Source: Flavobacterium yafengii
Lineage (GTDB): Bacteria > Bacteroidota > Bacteroidia > Flavobacteriales > Flavobacteriaceae
Assembly (NCBI RefSeq): GCF_030010375.1
Contig: NZ_JASCRY010000001.1
Coordinates: 372,001-436,000 of the forward strand
DNA length: 64,000 bases
Direction of reading: 5' to 3'
Shown piece after piece: positions 34,827 to 42,604 of this stretch. Positions within the stretch are counted from its first letter, which is position 1, and the number at the start of each line of letters is the position of its first letter. Position numbers and translations under genes: made by a program. A model generated the notes under the pieces. The model ran no database searches. It saw only the letters and a program-made list of their open reading frames with translations, and was not told where the DNA came from.

Positions 34827-36600
34827 ACAAATTAGTATCTCCTCGCAATTGTCTGAATTTTTTCCTGGCTTCCACAAAATAAATACTGTCCTGATGATTG
34901 AACAATACCTTTTCATATAGTGGCTTCGCTTTTTCAGGTAACGATTGCTTGTTATATATTTCTGCCGAAAAATACAACGCTTCGTCTATGTAAATTCCGT
35001 CGCTATGTTGGTCGATAATCATTTGGTATTGGCTTAAAGCCAAAGCAAAATCACCTTTCTTTTCATATATTTTCCCTAATCGCAACAAGGTTACAGCCTC
35101 TATTTCTTGTCCTTTATAGTTTTTCAAAATCGTCTGAAACTGTGCTACCGCTTCCTGATTCCTGTTTTGATACAACAGATAATCTCCTTTGGCAAATTGC
35201 TTTAAAGCCGTTTGTGTCGAATCAGCAACAGTATTGTCATTGATTAACAGAAAATATTCCAAAGCATCATTCGCAATCAACTGCGTATTGGCTGATTTCA
35301 ATTCCTTAAATTGTTTCAACGCCCACGCAAAATCGGTTTTGAAATAACTGGTTTTTGCTGCTTTCAGACTGGCTTCATGTGCCATTACATCATTCTTCAA
35401 ATCCAATTCAATCTGTGAATAATAGATCAAAGCCTGGTTGAATTTTTCTTCGTAAAGCAAAATATCTGCCAGTTCCATTTTGGCATTAGCCACTTCATAA
35501 TCATTCAATTGCAATTCCAGCGCTCTCTTAACTATTACTTTTCCTTCTTCCGGTTTTTTCAATTTAAATGCCGTGAAATGTGCCTGAATCAGCTGCAAAG
35601 ATAAGGTAAAAGGACTTATTTCGAATTGTTTCAACAAACCATCTAATTCTGTGCTGATGGCTGCAAAGTCATTTTCGGATGCTTTTTCAATTTTCATGGT
35701 TACCAAATAAGAATTCGCTTGGATCAGCAATTCTAAATCTTGTGTGTTTTCCAATACAAATCCCAAAATTTCTTTAGCCGCTTCCTGATTCTCTTCTTCA
35801 ATAGCCAGTTGCCCTAAATTTACAATATTGGCAAGCGATTCCGGATTACGTTTGTAAATGGCTTTTTCCTGAATAAAAGCTTTTTCGAACTCTTTTTGCT
35901 GTACATAAAACCAGCTCAAATAATGATTCCAAAAGAGGTCTTGATTTTTCTGGGTTCTTAAAATCAGCGCTTTCCGTAATATTTCATTGAAGTTTGCGTC
36001 ACCTTCATCAACCATAAAACGAACCAGTTGATTTTGGATTCTAATGGAGTTTTGAGGATTCGCAAACGCTTCGTCCAGAAAGGTGGAAATCATCATTTCC
36101 ATATTAGACAATTGACCGTAAAGCAACCCTATTTGATAATTGAAATTAAAATTCGGTTCTAGTTCTGTAGCAGTTTGATAGGATTTCAGCGCATATTCGA
36201 GCAACACTTTTCTCTCAAAAGCATTTGAAATTCCGTAGACTTCATTTGGATTTTTTCTGATTCGGTCTAATGCCTGATCGTAGTAAATCTTAGCTTTGGC
36301 ATCATTTTTTTGCAACTGAAAATTATACCCTAATTCCACCAGAAGATTCCCTTGATTGTACTTGTCAAGTCGTTCTTGAATGGCTTTTTCGGCACTTTCA
36401 AATTGTTGCAATTGCTGCGAACAGTCTATTATTCTTAAAAAATATTGGGAGTTTAACGGAATCTCTTGCAGCAACTCTTCATAACTGATTTTTGCTTTTT
36501 CAAAATCGCCTTTGTCATAATAATACTGCGCTAATTGTTCGTTTTGTGAAAAACAAACTAATGAAAAAAACAGGGTAATATGTAGAAAGAGTTTTTTCAT
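34825..36600 (-). CDS. Exported tetratricopeptide-repeat protein
   Basis: The start is placed at 36600 (MKKLFLHITLFFSLVCFSQ) because that gives a clean signal peptide; a frame from 36627 adds nine residues before it. The 591-residue protein is made of helical TPR units, for example LAQYYYDKGDFEKAKISYEE near the N-terminus and LGKIYEKKGDFALALSQYQ and LYFSAEIYNKQSLPEKAKPLYEK near the C-terminus. It is probably periplasmic and acts as a protein-binding scaffold. The partner is unknown. serS lies upstream, separated by a 21-bp hairpin. Confidence 0.88.
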   Translation of the reverse strand: MKKLFLHITLFFSLVCFSQNEQLAQYYYDKGDFEKAKISYEELLQEIPLNSQYFLRIIDCSQQLQQFESAEKAIQERLDKYNQGNLLVELGYNFQLQKNDAKAKIYYDQALDRIRKNPNEVYGISNAFERKVLLEYALKSYQTATELEPNFNFNYQIGLLYGQLSNMEMMISTFLDEAFANPQNSIRIQNQLVRFMVDEGDANFNEILRKALILRTQKNQDLFWNHYLSWFYVQQKEFEKAFIQEKAIYKRNPESLANIVNLGQLAIEEENQEAAKEILGFVLENTQDLELLIQANSYLVTMKIEKASENDFAAISTELDGLLKQFEISPFTLSLQLIQAHFTAFKLKKPEEGKVIVKRALELQLNDYEVANAKMELADILLYEEKFNQALIYYSQIELDLKNDVMAHEASLKAAKTSYFKTDFAWALKQFKELKSANTQLIANDALEYFLLINDNTVADSTQTALKQFAKGDYLLYQNRNQEAVAQFQTILKNYKGQEIEAVTLLRLGKIYEKKGDFALALSQYQMIIDQHSDGIYIDEALYFSAEIYNKQSLPEKAKPLYEKVLFNHQDSIYFVEARKKFRQLRGDTNL

Positions 36601-36642
36601 TGTTTCAATTGCAATTTGTTTCGTCAAACATCTCTTTTTTAA

Positions 36643-36688
36643 ACAGATAAGTCATATAATTTTACAAAAAATTATATGACTTATCTGT
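36643..36688 (-). terminator. Perfect 21-bp hairpin, terminator after serS
   Basis: The arms 36643-36663 and 36668-36688 are exactly complementary (ACAGATAAGTCATATAATTTT) with a 4-base loop ACAA. It lies 10 bases past the serS stop on the minus strand. The U-tract is inside the stem, so it may work through the hairpin strength. Confidence 0.75.
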
Positions 36689-36697
36689 TGAAGATTT

Positions 36698-37969
36698 TTA
36701 GTTTATAATATCAAACCCGCAATACGGACGCAAAACCTCAGGAATTACAATTCCTTCCGGAGTTTGGTAATTTTCTAAAATTCCTGCCAAAACTCTTGGT
36801 AAAGCCAATGCGCTTCCGTTTAAGGTGTGAGCCAATTGGTTTTTTCCGTCTTTGTCTTTGAAACGCAATTTCAAACGGTTGGCTTGGAAAGTCTCAAAGT
36901 TAGAAACTGAACTGATTTCTAACCAACGATCTTGCGCCGTAGAAAAAACTTCGAAATCATACGTCAAAGCTGAAGTGAAACCCATATCGCCACCACAAAG
37001 TCGCAATATTCGGTATGGTAATTTCAATTCCTGTAATATATTTTTAACGTGTTCTACCATTCCGTCCAAAGCTTCGTATGATTTATCAGGATGCTCTACA
37101 CGAACGATTTCTACTTTGTCAAATTGATGCAAACGGTTCAATCCACGAACGTGTGCGCCATAAGAACCTGCTTCTCTACGGAAACATGGTGTATAGGCCG
37201 TTGTTAAAACGGGTAATTCATTTTCGTTTAAGATTACATCTCTAAACAAATTCGTTACCGGAACCTCAGCCGTTGGAATTAAATATAAATCATCGGTTTT
37301 ATCATGGTACATTTGCCCTTCTTTGTCCGGCAATTGTCCCGTTCCATAAGCAGATGCTTCATTTACCATGTGCGGCACCTGAACTTCATTGTACCCTGCA
37401 GCCGTATTTTTATCCAAGAAATAATTGATCAAGGCGCGTTGTAATCGTGCTCCTTTTCCTTTATACACCGGAAATCCTGCGCCTGTGATTTTTACTCCAA
37501 GTTCAAAATCGATGATGTCGTATTTTTTTACTAATTCCCAATGCGGTTGCGCTCCTTCATGCAAAACTGGAATCTCTCCTTCTTCAAAAACGTTCAAGTT
37601 TTCCTCCGGCGTTTTTCCAACAGGAACTATATCAGCAGGAAGATTGGGTAAAGTATATAATTTTTCTAAAAGTTCAGCGGCAAGCGCATCAGCCGTTTCC
37701 GCTAAAGCTTTGCTTTTTTCTTTGTTTAAAACAGTTTTTTCTTTTAGAATTGCGGCTTTCGCTTTCTCTCCGCCTTTCATCAATTCGCCAATATCTTTGG
37801 ATAATTTATTAGATTCGGATAAAATGTTGTCTAGCTCCACTTGCGTAGCGCGACGTTTTTCATCCAGTTGTACCACTTCTTCAACAACACTCGTAGCATC
37901 GATGTTTCTCTTTGCCAAAGCCTTGATTACTTTTTCTTGATTCTCTCTAATAAATGCGATTTGTAACAT
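36698..37969 (-). CDS. serS: Serine--tRNA ligase
   Basis: SerRS charges tRNA-Ser. The 423 residues show the long N-terminal coiled-coil arm (about 25-105), which binds the tRNA variable arm, and a class II catalytic core: motif 2 region TPCFRREAGSYGAHVRGLNRLHQFDKVE, LCGGDMGFTSALTYDFEVF, SSVSNFETFQANRLKLRF and motif 3 HTLNGSALALPRVLAGILENYQ. A TAAATTTG -7 box lies 41 bases upstream of the ATG. Confidence 0.98.
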   Translation of the reverse strand: MLQIAFIRENQEKVIKALAKRNIDATSVVEEVVQLDEKRRATQVELDNILSESNKLSKDIGELMKGGEKAKAAILKEKTVLNKEKSKALAETADALAAELLEKLYTLPNLPADIVPVGKTPEENLNVFEEGEIPVLHEGAQPHWELVKKYDIIDFELGVKITGAGFPVYKGKGARLQRALINYFLDKNTAAGYNEVQVPHMVNEASAYGTGQLPDKEGQMYHDKTDDLYLIPTAEVPVTNLFRDVILNENELPVLTTAYTPCFRREAGSYGAHVRGLNRLHQFDKVEIVRVEHPDKSYEALDGMVEHVKNILQELKLPYRILRLCGGDMGFTSALTYDFEVFSTAQDRWLEISSVSNFETFQANRLKLRFKDKDGKNQLAHTLNGSALALPRVLAGILENYQTPEGIVIPEVLRPYCGFDIIN

Positions 37970-38009
37970 AGCTTGATTTTTTTAACGCTAACTTTTATAA
38001 TAATGGAAG

Positions 38010-38017
38010 CAAATTTA
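38010..38017 (-). promoter_or_regulatory. -7 box for serS
   Basis: TAAATTTG on the minus strand is an exact TAnnTTTG match, 40 bases before the serS ATG. Confidence 0.45.
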
Positions 38018-38188
38018 AGGAAATGTTTGATAGAAATGGGACAAAGTTTTGATGAAAAGTCTAAAGTCAAAAGTGATAAAGTCAAACGCTAAAATATAAC
38101 GTAATTTTTACACCTCTATATTTTGAAATTAACATGTTGAAAAGACAACTGCTTACAAAACAAAAAAACTTTAAGACTTTTGACTTAG

Positions 38189-38728
38189 TTATTCTCTTTT
38201 AATCTCATGACCTACAAATTCTTCTAAGGTTGCAAACATGTCGTCTACAGAAAGGACTTCGAAATCTGGGTGGGTTTTTAAGAAAGTAGCATTCAAAGTA
38301 ATTAGATTTTCTTCTATTTCGAAGAAAGTATCGTTGTTAAGCAAATCTCGAATAGGATTTACGCCTTCCAATTTCCCTTTCAAGAATTTGTTGAGCTTTA
38401 CACTGCTCATTAGTTTTACTTTTTTGGATTGCTGTTGGAACAATTCCAAATGCTTTTCGGCGCCAATCAAAGCCAAACCTTCTTCGATTAATTCGTTTAG
38501 TGCTGCATCCCAACCGGAATTGTATACAAACTGAGCAAAATTTCCTTCGGTATATTGTGAGGTATAATAATCTAAATAATAACTCATTATAGCATCTTCG
38601 TGAATCAAATCATCGTTCACGCCTTCCTCACGCATTAAGTTGATTACCGAAATATTAGAGTGAATCACATCTTGGAGGTTCTCACTATTAAAGGCTGTTT
38701 CTGAAATAATTATTCTACCGAATTCCAT
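38189..38728 (-). CDS. DMP19-like protein
   Basis: A 179-residue soluble acidic protein. The segment DAIMSYYLDYYTSQYTEGNFAQFVYNSGW (parts) with a following amphipathic helix matches the DMP19/DUF4375 pattern; Neisseria DMP19 is a DNA mimic that binds a repressor and HU. The rest (DDLIHEDA, DDMFATLEEFVGHE) is also very acidic, consistent with such a fold, but the function here is inferred only. It lies between serS and a lysine-rich mini-protein. Confidence 0.7.
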   Translation of the reverse strand: MEFGRIIISETAFNSENLQDVIHSNISVINLMREEGVNDDLIHEDAIMSYYLDYYTSQYTEGNFAQFVYNSGWDAALNELIEEGLALIGAEKHLELFQQQSKKVKLMSSVKLNKFLKGKLEGVNPIRDLLNNDTFFEIEENLITLNATFLKTHPDFEVLSVDDMFATLEEFVGHEIKRE

Positions 38729-38796
38729 AGGTTTTGTGTTTGAATATGTGCTGCAAATTTCGGGTAAATTAGTACAGAAAAGAAATACAATGTGAT

Positions 38797-38967
38797 TTAA
38801 ATGACATCAGATTCGTTACTATTCTTTTTCTGATTCATTTTTGTAACCAAAGCTTTCAAACGTAAGGCTTTTTCTTTTTTCTCTTCTTGAAGCTTAGTCT
38901 TCTTTCTATTTAGCAATTTGGTATGTAAAGCCTTATTTTTGGTGTTTTTTTCGGGTCCTTTTGCCAT
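38797..38967 (-). CDS. 56-residue lysine-rich protein
   Basis: MAKGPEKNTKNKALHTKLLN... encodes 56 residues with very high Lys/Glu content and a predicted single helix (KLQEEKKEKALRLKALVTKM). It has its own TATCTTTG box at 38996-39003, 28 bases before the ATG, which supports it as a real gene. Short basic proteins of this type are conserved in flavobacteria; nucleic-acid or ribosome binding is a guess. Confidence 0.65.
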   Translation of the reverse strand: MAKGPEKNTKNKALHTKLLNRKKTKLQEEKKEKALRLKALVTKMNQKKNSNESDVI

Positions 38968-38995
38968 GATCTATACTCTTCTTTAATTACGGTTG

Positions 38996-39003
38996 CAAAG
39001 ATA
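38996..39003 (-). promoter_or_regulatory. -7 box for the lysine-rich mini-protein
   Basis: The minus strand reads TATCTTTG, an exact TAnnTTTG match. Confidence 0.45.
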
Positions 39004-39216
39004 AATAAACGGATCTTAAGATTGGATTACAAACCTAACTGATAGTATGGATTTAAAATCTGCAATATTGGCTTTACAAGCATAAATTATCTATCATTTC
39101 GTATAAAATCGAAGCTATTTGCTGATTTAAGCTACTTTATTAAAACAATTGCAAATTCACATTTTAAATAGAGACTTTACCAAACAGAATAAAATTATTT
39201 GTAAAATACATATTAT

Positions 39217-42200
39217 ATGACTTTATTTGATAAGTATTTTAACACAAATAAACTTACCATGAATGATTCTAAATTACCAAAATCCCTAATTGATAGTATT
39301 AAAGACGGCAAAGTAATCCTATTCCTTGGGGCTGGTGCTGCATTTGACTCATATCATAAAAACTCTAAAAAACCTCCAACTGGTAATCAATTAGCAGATT
39401 TAATAGCTGAAAAATTTTTAGGAGACGAATATTTAAATCGAGATCTTCAGTATATATCGGAATTAGCAATTAGTGAAACCGATTTATTTACAGTTCAGAA
39501 ATTTATTTATGACATATTTATTGAATTTAAACCAGGGGAACATCACAAACTAATCCCTTTATATAAATGGCACTCAATTTACACTACAAATTATGATTTA
39601 TTAATTGAAGAATCGTATGAAAGATGCCATAAAAAACAACAAGAACTAGCTACGTTTATAAAAAATGGAGAAAGAATTGGAGATAAGATGATCTTTGAGA
39701 ACTCAGTTATGTTCAACAAATTACACGGATCAATTACTGATATTACTAACAAAGATGTACCCCTAATATTAACCCCAGATCAATATGTAGAGCATAGAGA
39801 AAATAGAGAGAGATTATTTAAAAGACTAGAGGAGTCATCATATGAATATCCTATCCTTTTCGTAGGTTTCAGTTTTGCAGATTTAGATATAAGAAACAGT
39901 CTCAAACATCTAGAAAAAATTGGAAATGTTAGACCAAGATCATATATGGTTGGCCCGTACATAACAGATGCAGAAGAAAGACTCTATGATTCTAAAAAAA
40001 TATCTTCTATAAAACTTTCATTTAAAGATTTCATGAAAGAAATACAATCAAGCATTTCTGAAAATCAAAGAATTTTAAGTAGTATAAAGAAAGATAGTTT
40101 TTTACATCCAATCTTAAATAAATTTAATTCTGACTCACCTGCGCCAAGTGACAGACTTATGCAATTCTTAGAAAGAGATGCAACCTATTTACACTCAAAT
40201 TTAGCAGATAAAAATACCGATCCACGAGAATTTTACAAAGGATATTTTGAAGGTTGGGATCCAATTATTAAAAATTATGATGCTGAACGAAATATCACAG
40301 ATTCAATACTATCAGAAGTCTTTTTAATCGATGAAAACCAAAGGATTTCAAAACAGGAATTATACATAATTAAAGGCAATGCTGGCTCTGGAAAAACTGT
40401 TTTATTACATAGATTAGCATGGGATGCTGCAGTAACATTTGAAAAATTATGTATTTTTTTTAAATCTGATATAAGCATAGAATATGACAGACTATCTGAA
40501 TTATTTCAACTCACAAAAGAAAGAATTTATCTATTCATAGATAATGCAACAGAAAGAAATGAAGATATTGAATACATCTTTTCAAGAGCAAAAAAAGATA
40601 ATTTATTAATATCTATAATATCAGCTGAAAGGGTAAATTTATGGAACATTAATGGCGAAAGTTTAAGTGTTTATTTAACAAGAGAATATACTCTTAAATA
40701 CCTAAAAGACAATGAAATTATTAAGCTTATAGAGTTATTGGCTAAATATAAATCTTTAGGTTATTTACAAGGCAAAACAATTGAACAACAAAAAGACGCT
40801 TTATCCGAAAAATCTGGGAGAGAATTGTTGGTAGCATTGTATGAAGCAACTGCGGGTAAACCATTTGCTGATATTGTCATGGATGAATATAATTCTATAC
40901 CCAATGAAGAAGCCCGTAATCTGTATCTATCAATTTGTATTTTTCATAGAATAGGAACATACGCAAGAGCCGGAATAATTTCGAGATTGCATGGCATCAA
41001 TTTTTCATATTTTAAAGAATATCTTTTCAAACCTCTCGAATCTGTAGTGTATAGTAATCGAAATTACAACATCAATGATTATGTTTTTCAAAGTCGACAT
41101 CAACATATTGCTGAACTAGTTTTTGAACAAGTATTGGTCGATTTAAATTCAAGATATGATAAATATATTAGCATTATTTCAAAATTAGATATTGATTATG
41201 ATAGCGACCGTCAAGTTTTTATTGCTATGACAAATGCACGAAATCTTTTAAATGTTTTTAAGGATCCTGAAATGATTAGATCCATTTATAAAATAGCATA
41301 TGATAATGTTGGTGAAATTTCATCCCTAATGCAACAGGAATCTATTTTCGAAATGAATGCAAATGGTGGAAATCTCGAAAAAGCTTCTAATTTATTAGAT
41401 TTAGCCCATGAAATTGATCCGAAAAACGGATTTATTGCTCATTCCAAAGCAGAATTTTTATTACGAAAAGCAGAAAAAACCCCTCAAAGATTATTAGCTA
41501 ATAATTTACTCAATAATGCTAAAGAAATTTGTAATGAAATAATCTCAAATAAAAGAAGTAAAAATATAGTTCACGCATATCATACATTATTAAAAATTTA
41601 CTTACAGGAGTTGAAAATTTCAATTGACAATCAAATGGTTGATTTAATTGAAGTAAAAATTCAAGAATTCGAAAAAACGTTAAATAAAGCCAAACAATTT
41701 TACCCAAATGAAAGTTTTTTTCATGATGCAGAAGCCAGTTTCAATAAATTAATAAATAATACTCCGAAAGCTTTAGAAGCATTAAAATCTGCTTTTGATT
41801 TTAACAAAAGAAGCCCATATCTGGCTACAAGATTGAGTAATTATTATATCGAAGAAGGCAAAATAGATGAATCTTTAAATATTTTAGAATTATCACTTGC
41901 GGTAAATGAAAACGACAAGGATTTAAATTTTAAATATGCAAAATTATTAAGTGAAAAATCACCCGAAAACTATGTGAATTTAAAACATTATTTAAGAAAA
42001 TCTTTCACAAAAGGAGATAAAAGATTTGATCCTCAATATTGGTATGCAAGATGCTTGTATCTTTTAGATGAAAAAGATGAATCTTTGATTTATTTTAATA
42101 GTTTAAAAGATGTTGCTTTAGATGTGAGAATTAAAAGAAAACTAAATGGCTTTATAACTCACAATGGAAAAAATAAAACATTTGAAGGAACTATAATAAA

Positions 42201-42354
42201 ATTAGAAAATTCTTTTGGTTTTATTAAGAAAGATTTTACTGGAGAATCAATATATTTTAGCAGAAATAATAGTGACAATTTAAAATATAATTCAAGAGTT
42301 AAATTCAATTTAGCGTTTAATTATAATGGTTTAATAGCTGAAGTAACTGAATAG
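39217..42354 (+). CDS. SIR2-STAND-TPR-cold-shock-domain protein, candidate anti-phage defence ATPase
   Basis: The 1045-residue chain has four parts. (1) Residues 17-285 are a SIR2-like NADase: LFLGAGAA (35-42), TTNYD (123-127), LHGS (169-172, catalytic His170), GFSFADLD (217-224). (2) About 375-700 is a P-loop NTPase of STAND type: Walker A GNAGSGKT (387-394), Walker B IYLFIDN (437-443), then a helical region. (3) About 700-980 consists of TPR-like helical pairs (KASNLLDLAHEIDPKN, LATRLSNYYIEEGKIDESLNI). (4) Residues 985-1045 are a cold-shock OB fold: FEGTIIKLENSFGFIKKD with RNP1-like FGFI (1000-1003) and RNP2-like IYFS. SIR2-STAND fusions (Avs5-like) deplete NAD+ on phage sensing. The ATG at 39217 is used; 39259 is an alternative. 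No partner gene is adjacent. The DNA is much more AT-rich than metG. Confidence 0.85.
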   Translation: MTLFDKYFNTNKLTMNDSKLPKSLIDSIKDGKVILFLGAGAAFDSYHKNSKKPPTGNQLADLIAEKFLGDEYLNRDLQYISELAISETDLFTVQKFIYDIFIEFKPGEHHKLIPLYKWHSIYTTNYDLLIEESYERCHKKQQELATFIKNGERIGDKMIFENSVMFNKLHGSITDITNKDVPLILTPDQYVEHRENRERLFKRLEESSYEYPILFVGFSFADLDIRNSLKHLEKIGNVRPRSYMVGPYITDAEERLYDSKKISSIKLSFKDFMKEIQSSISENQRILSSIKKDSFLHPILNKFNSDSPAPSDRLMQFLERDATYLHSNLADKNTDPREFYKGYFEGWDPIIKNYDAERNITDSILSEVFLIDENQRISKQELYIIKGNAGSGKTVLLHRLAWDAAVTFEKLCIFFKSDISIEYDRLSELFQLTKERIYLFIDNATERNEDIEYIFSRAKKDNLLISIISAERVNLWNINGESLSVYLTREYTLKYLKDNEIIKLIELLAKYKSLGYLQGKTIEQQKDALSEKSGRELLVALYEATAGKPFADIVMDEYNSIPNEEARNLYLSICIFHRIGTYARAGIISRLHGINFSYFKEYLFKPLESVVYSNRNYNINDYVFQSRHQHIAELVFEQVLVDLNSRYDKYISIISKLDIDYDSDRQVFIAMTNARNLLNVFKDPEMIRSIYKIAYDNVGEISSLMQQESIFEMNANGGNLEKASNLLDLAHEIDPKNGFIAHSKAEFLLRKAEKTPQRLLANNLLNNAKEICNEIISNKRSKNIVHAYHTLLKIYLQELKISIDNQMVDLIEVKIQEFEKTLNKAKQFYPNESFFHDAEASFNKLINNTPKALEALKSAFDFNKRSPYLATRLSNYYIEEGKIDESLNILELSLAVNENDKDLNFKYAKLLSEKSPENYVNLKHYLRKSFTKGDKRFDPQYWYARCLYLLDEKDESLIYFNSLKDVALDVRIKRKLNGFITHNGKNKTFEGTIIKLENSFGFIKKDFTGESIYFSRNNSDNLKYNSRVKFNLAFNYNGLIAEVTE

Positions 42355-42417
42355 ACATTTATTAATAAATCCCTAAGTGCCTAAACATAAACTATTATTG
42401 CTACGCAACCCACATCT

Positions 42418-42495
42418 CCTAGCCCTGATAAAAGCGGCATCCTATTATGCCGGGTTTCGGCACAATAGATATGGGAAATAGCAGGAAATAGCTCC
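42418..42495. repeat. Mosaic intergenic repeat element, copy B
   Basis: CCTAGCCCTGATAAAAGCGG at the left and GGAAATAGCTCC at the right match the ends of copy A (22105-22198). The interior is a different hairpin, TATTATGCCG-GGTTT-CGGCACAATA. It lies 64 bases after the stop of the SIR2-STAND gene and before metG. Confidence 0.7.
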
Positions 42496-42521
42496 AAAAA
42501 ACACGAACAATTTCTCCTAAG

Positions 42522-42547
42522 TACGGACAAGTCTCGACTTGTCCGTA
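42522..42547. repeat. Perfect 12-bp inverted repeat
   Basis: TACGGACAAGTC-TC-GACTTGTCCGTA is a perfect palindrome-like hairpin without a T-run after it. It lies between repeat copy B and the metG promoter, so it could be part of the same inserted unit or a protein-binding site. Confidence 0.6.
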
Positions 42548-42577
42548 TCATACCTTCTTCCCTATCATAAAAAATCT

Positions 42578-42585
42578 TATTTTTG
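42578..42585 (+). promoter_or_regulatory. -7 box for metG
   Basis: TATTTTTG matches TAnnTTTG and is followed by CA, 19 bases before the metG ATG. Confidence 0.5.
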
Positions 42586-42604
42586 CACTCAATAAAATTG
42601 AATC

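Noticed and set aside
37970..42604. Multi-gene defence island around the SIR2-STAND gene
   Set aside because: Flanking genes are serS, DMP19-like, a Lys-rich mini-protein and metG; no nuclease, methylase, reverse transcriptase or second effector is present. The gene is treated as a single-gene system.
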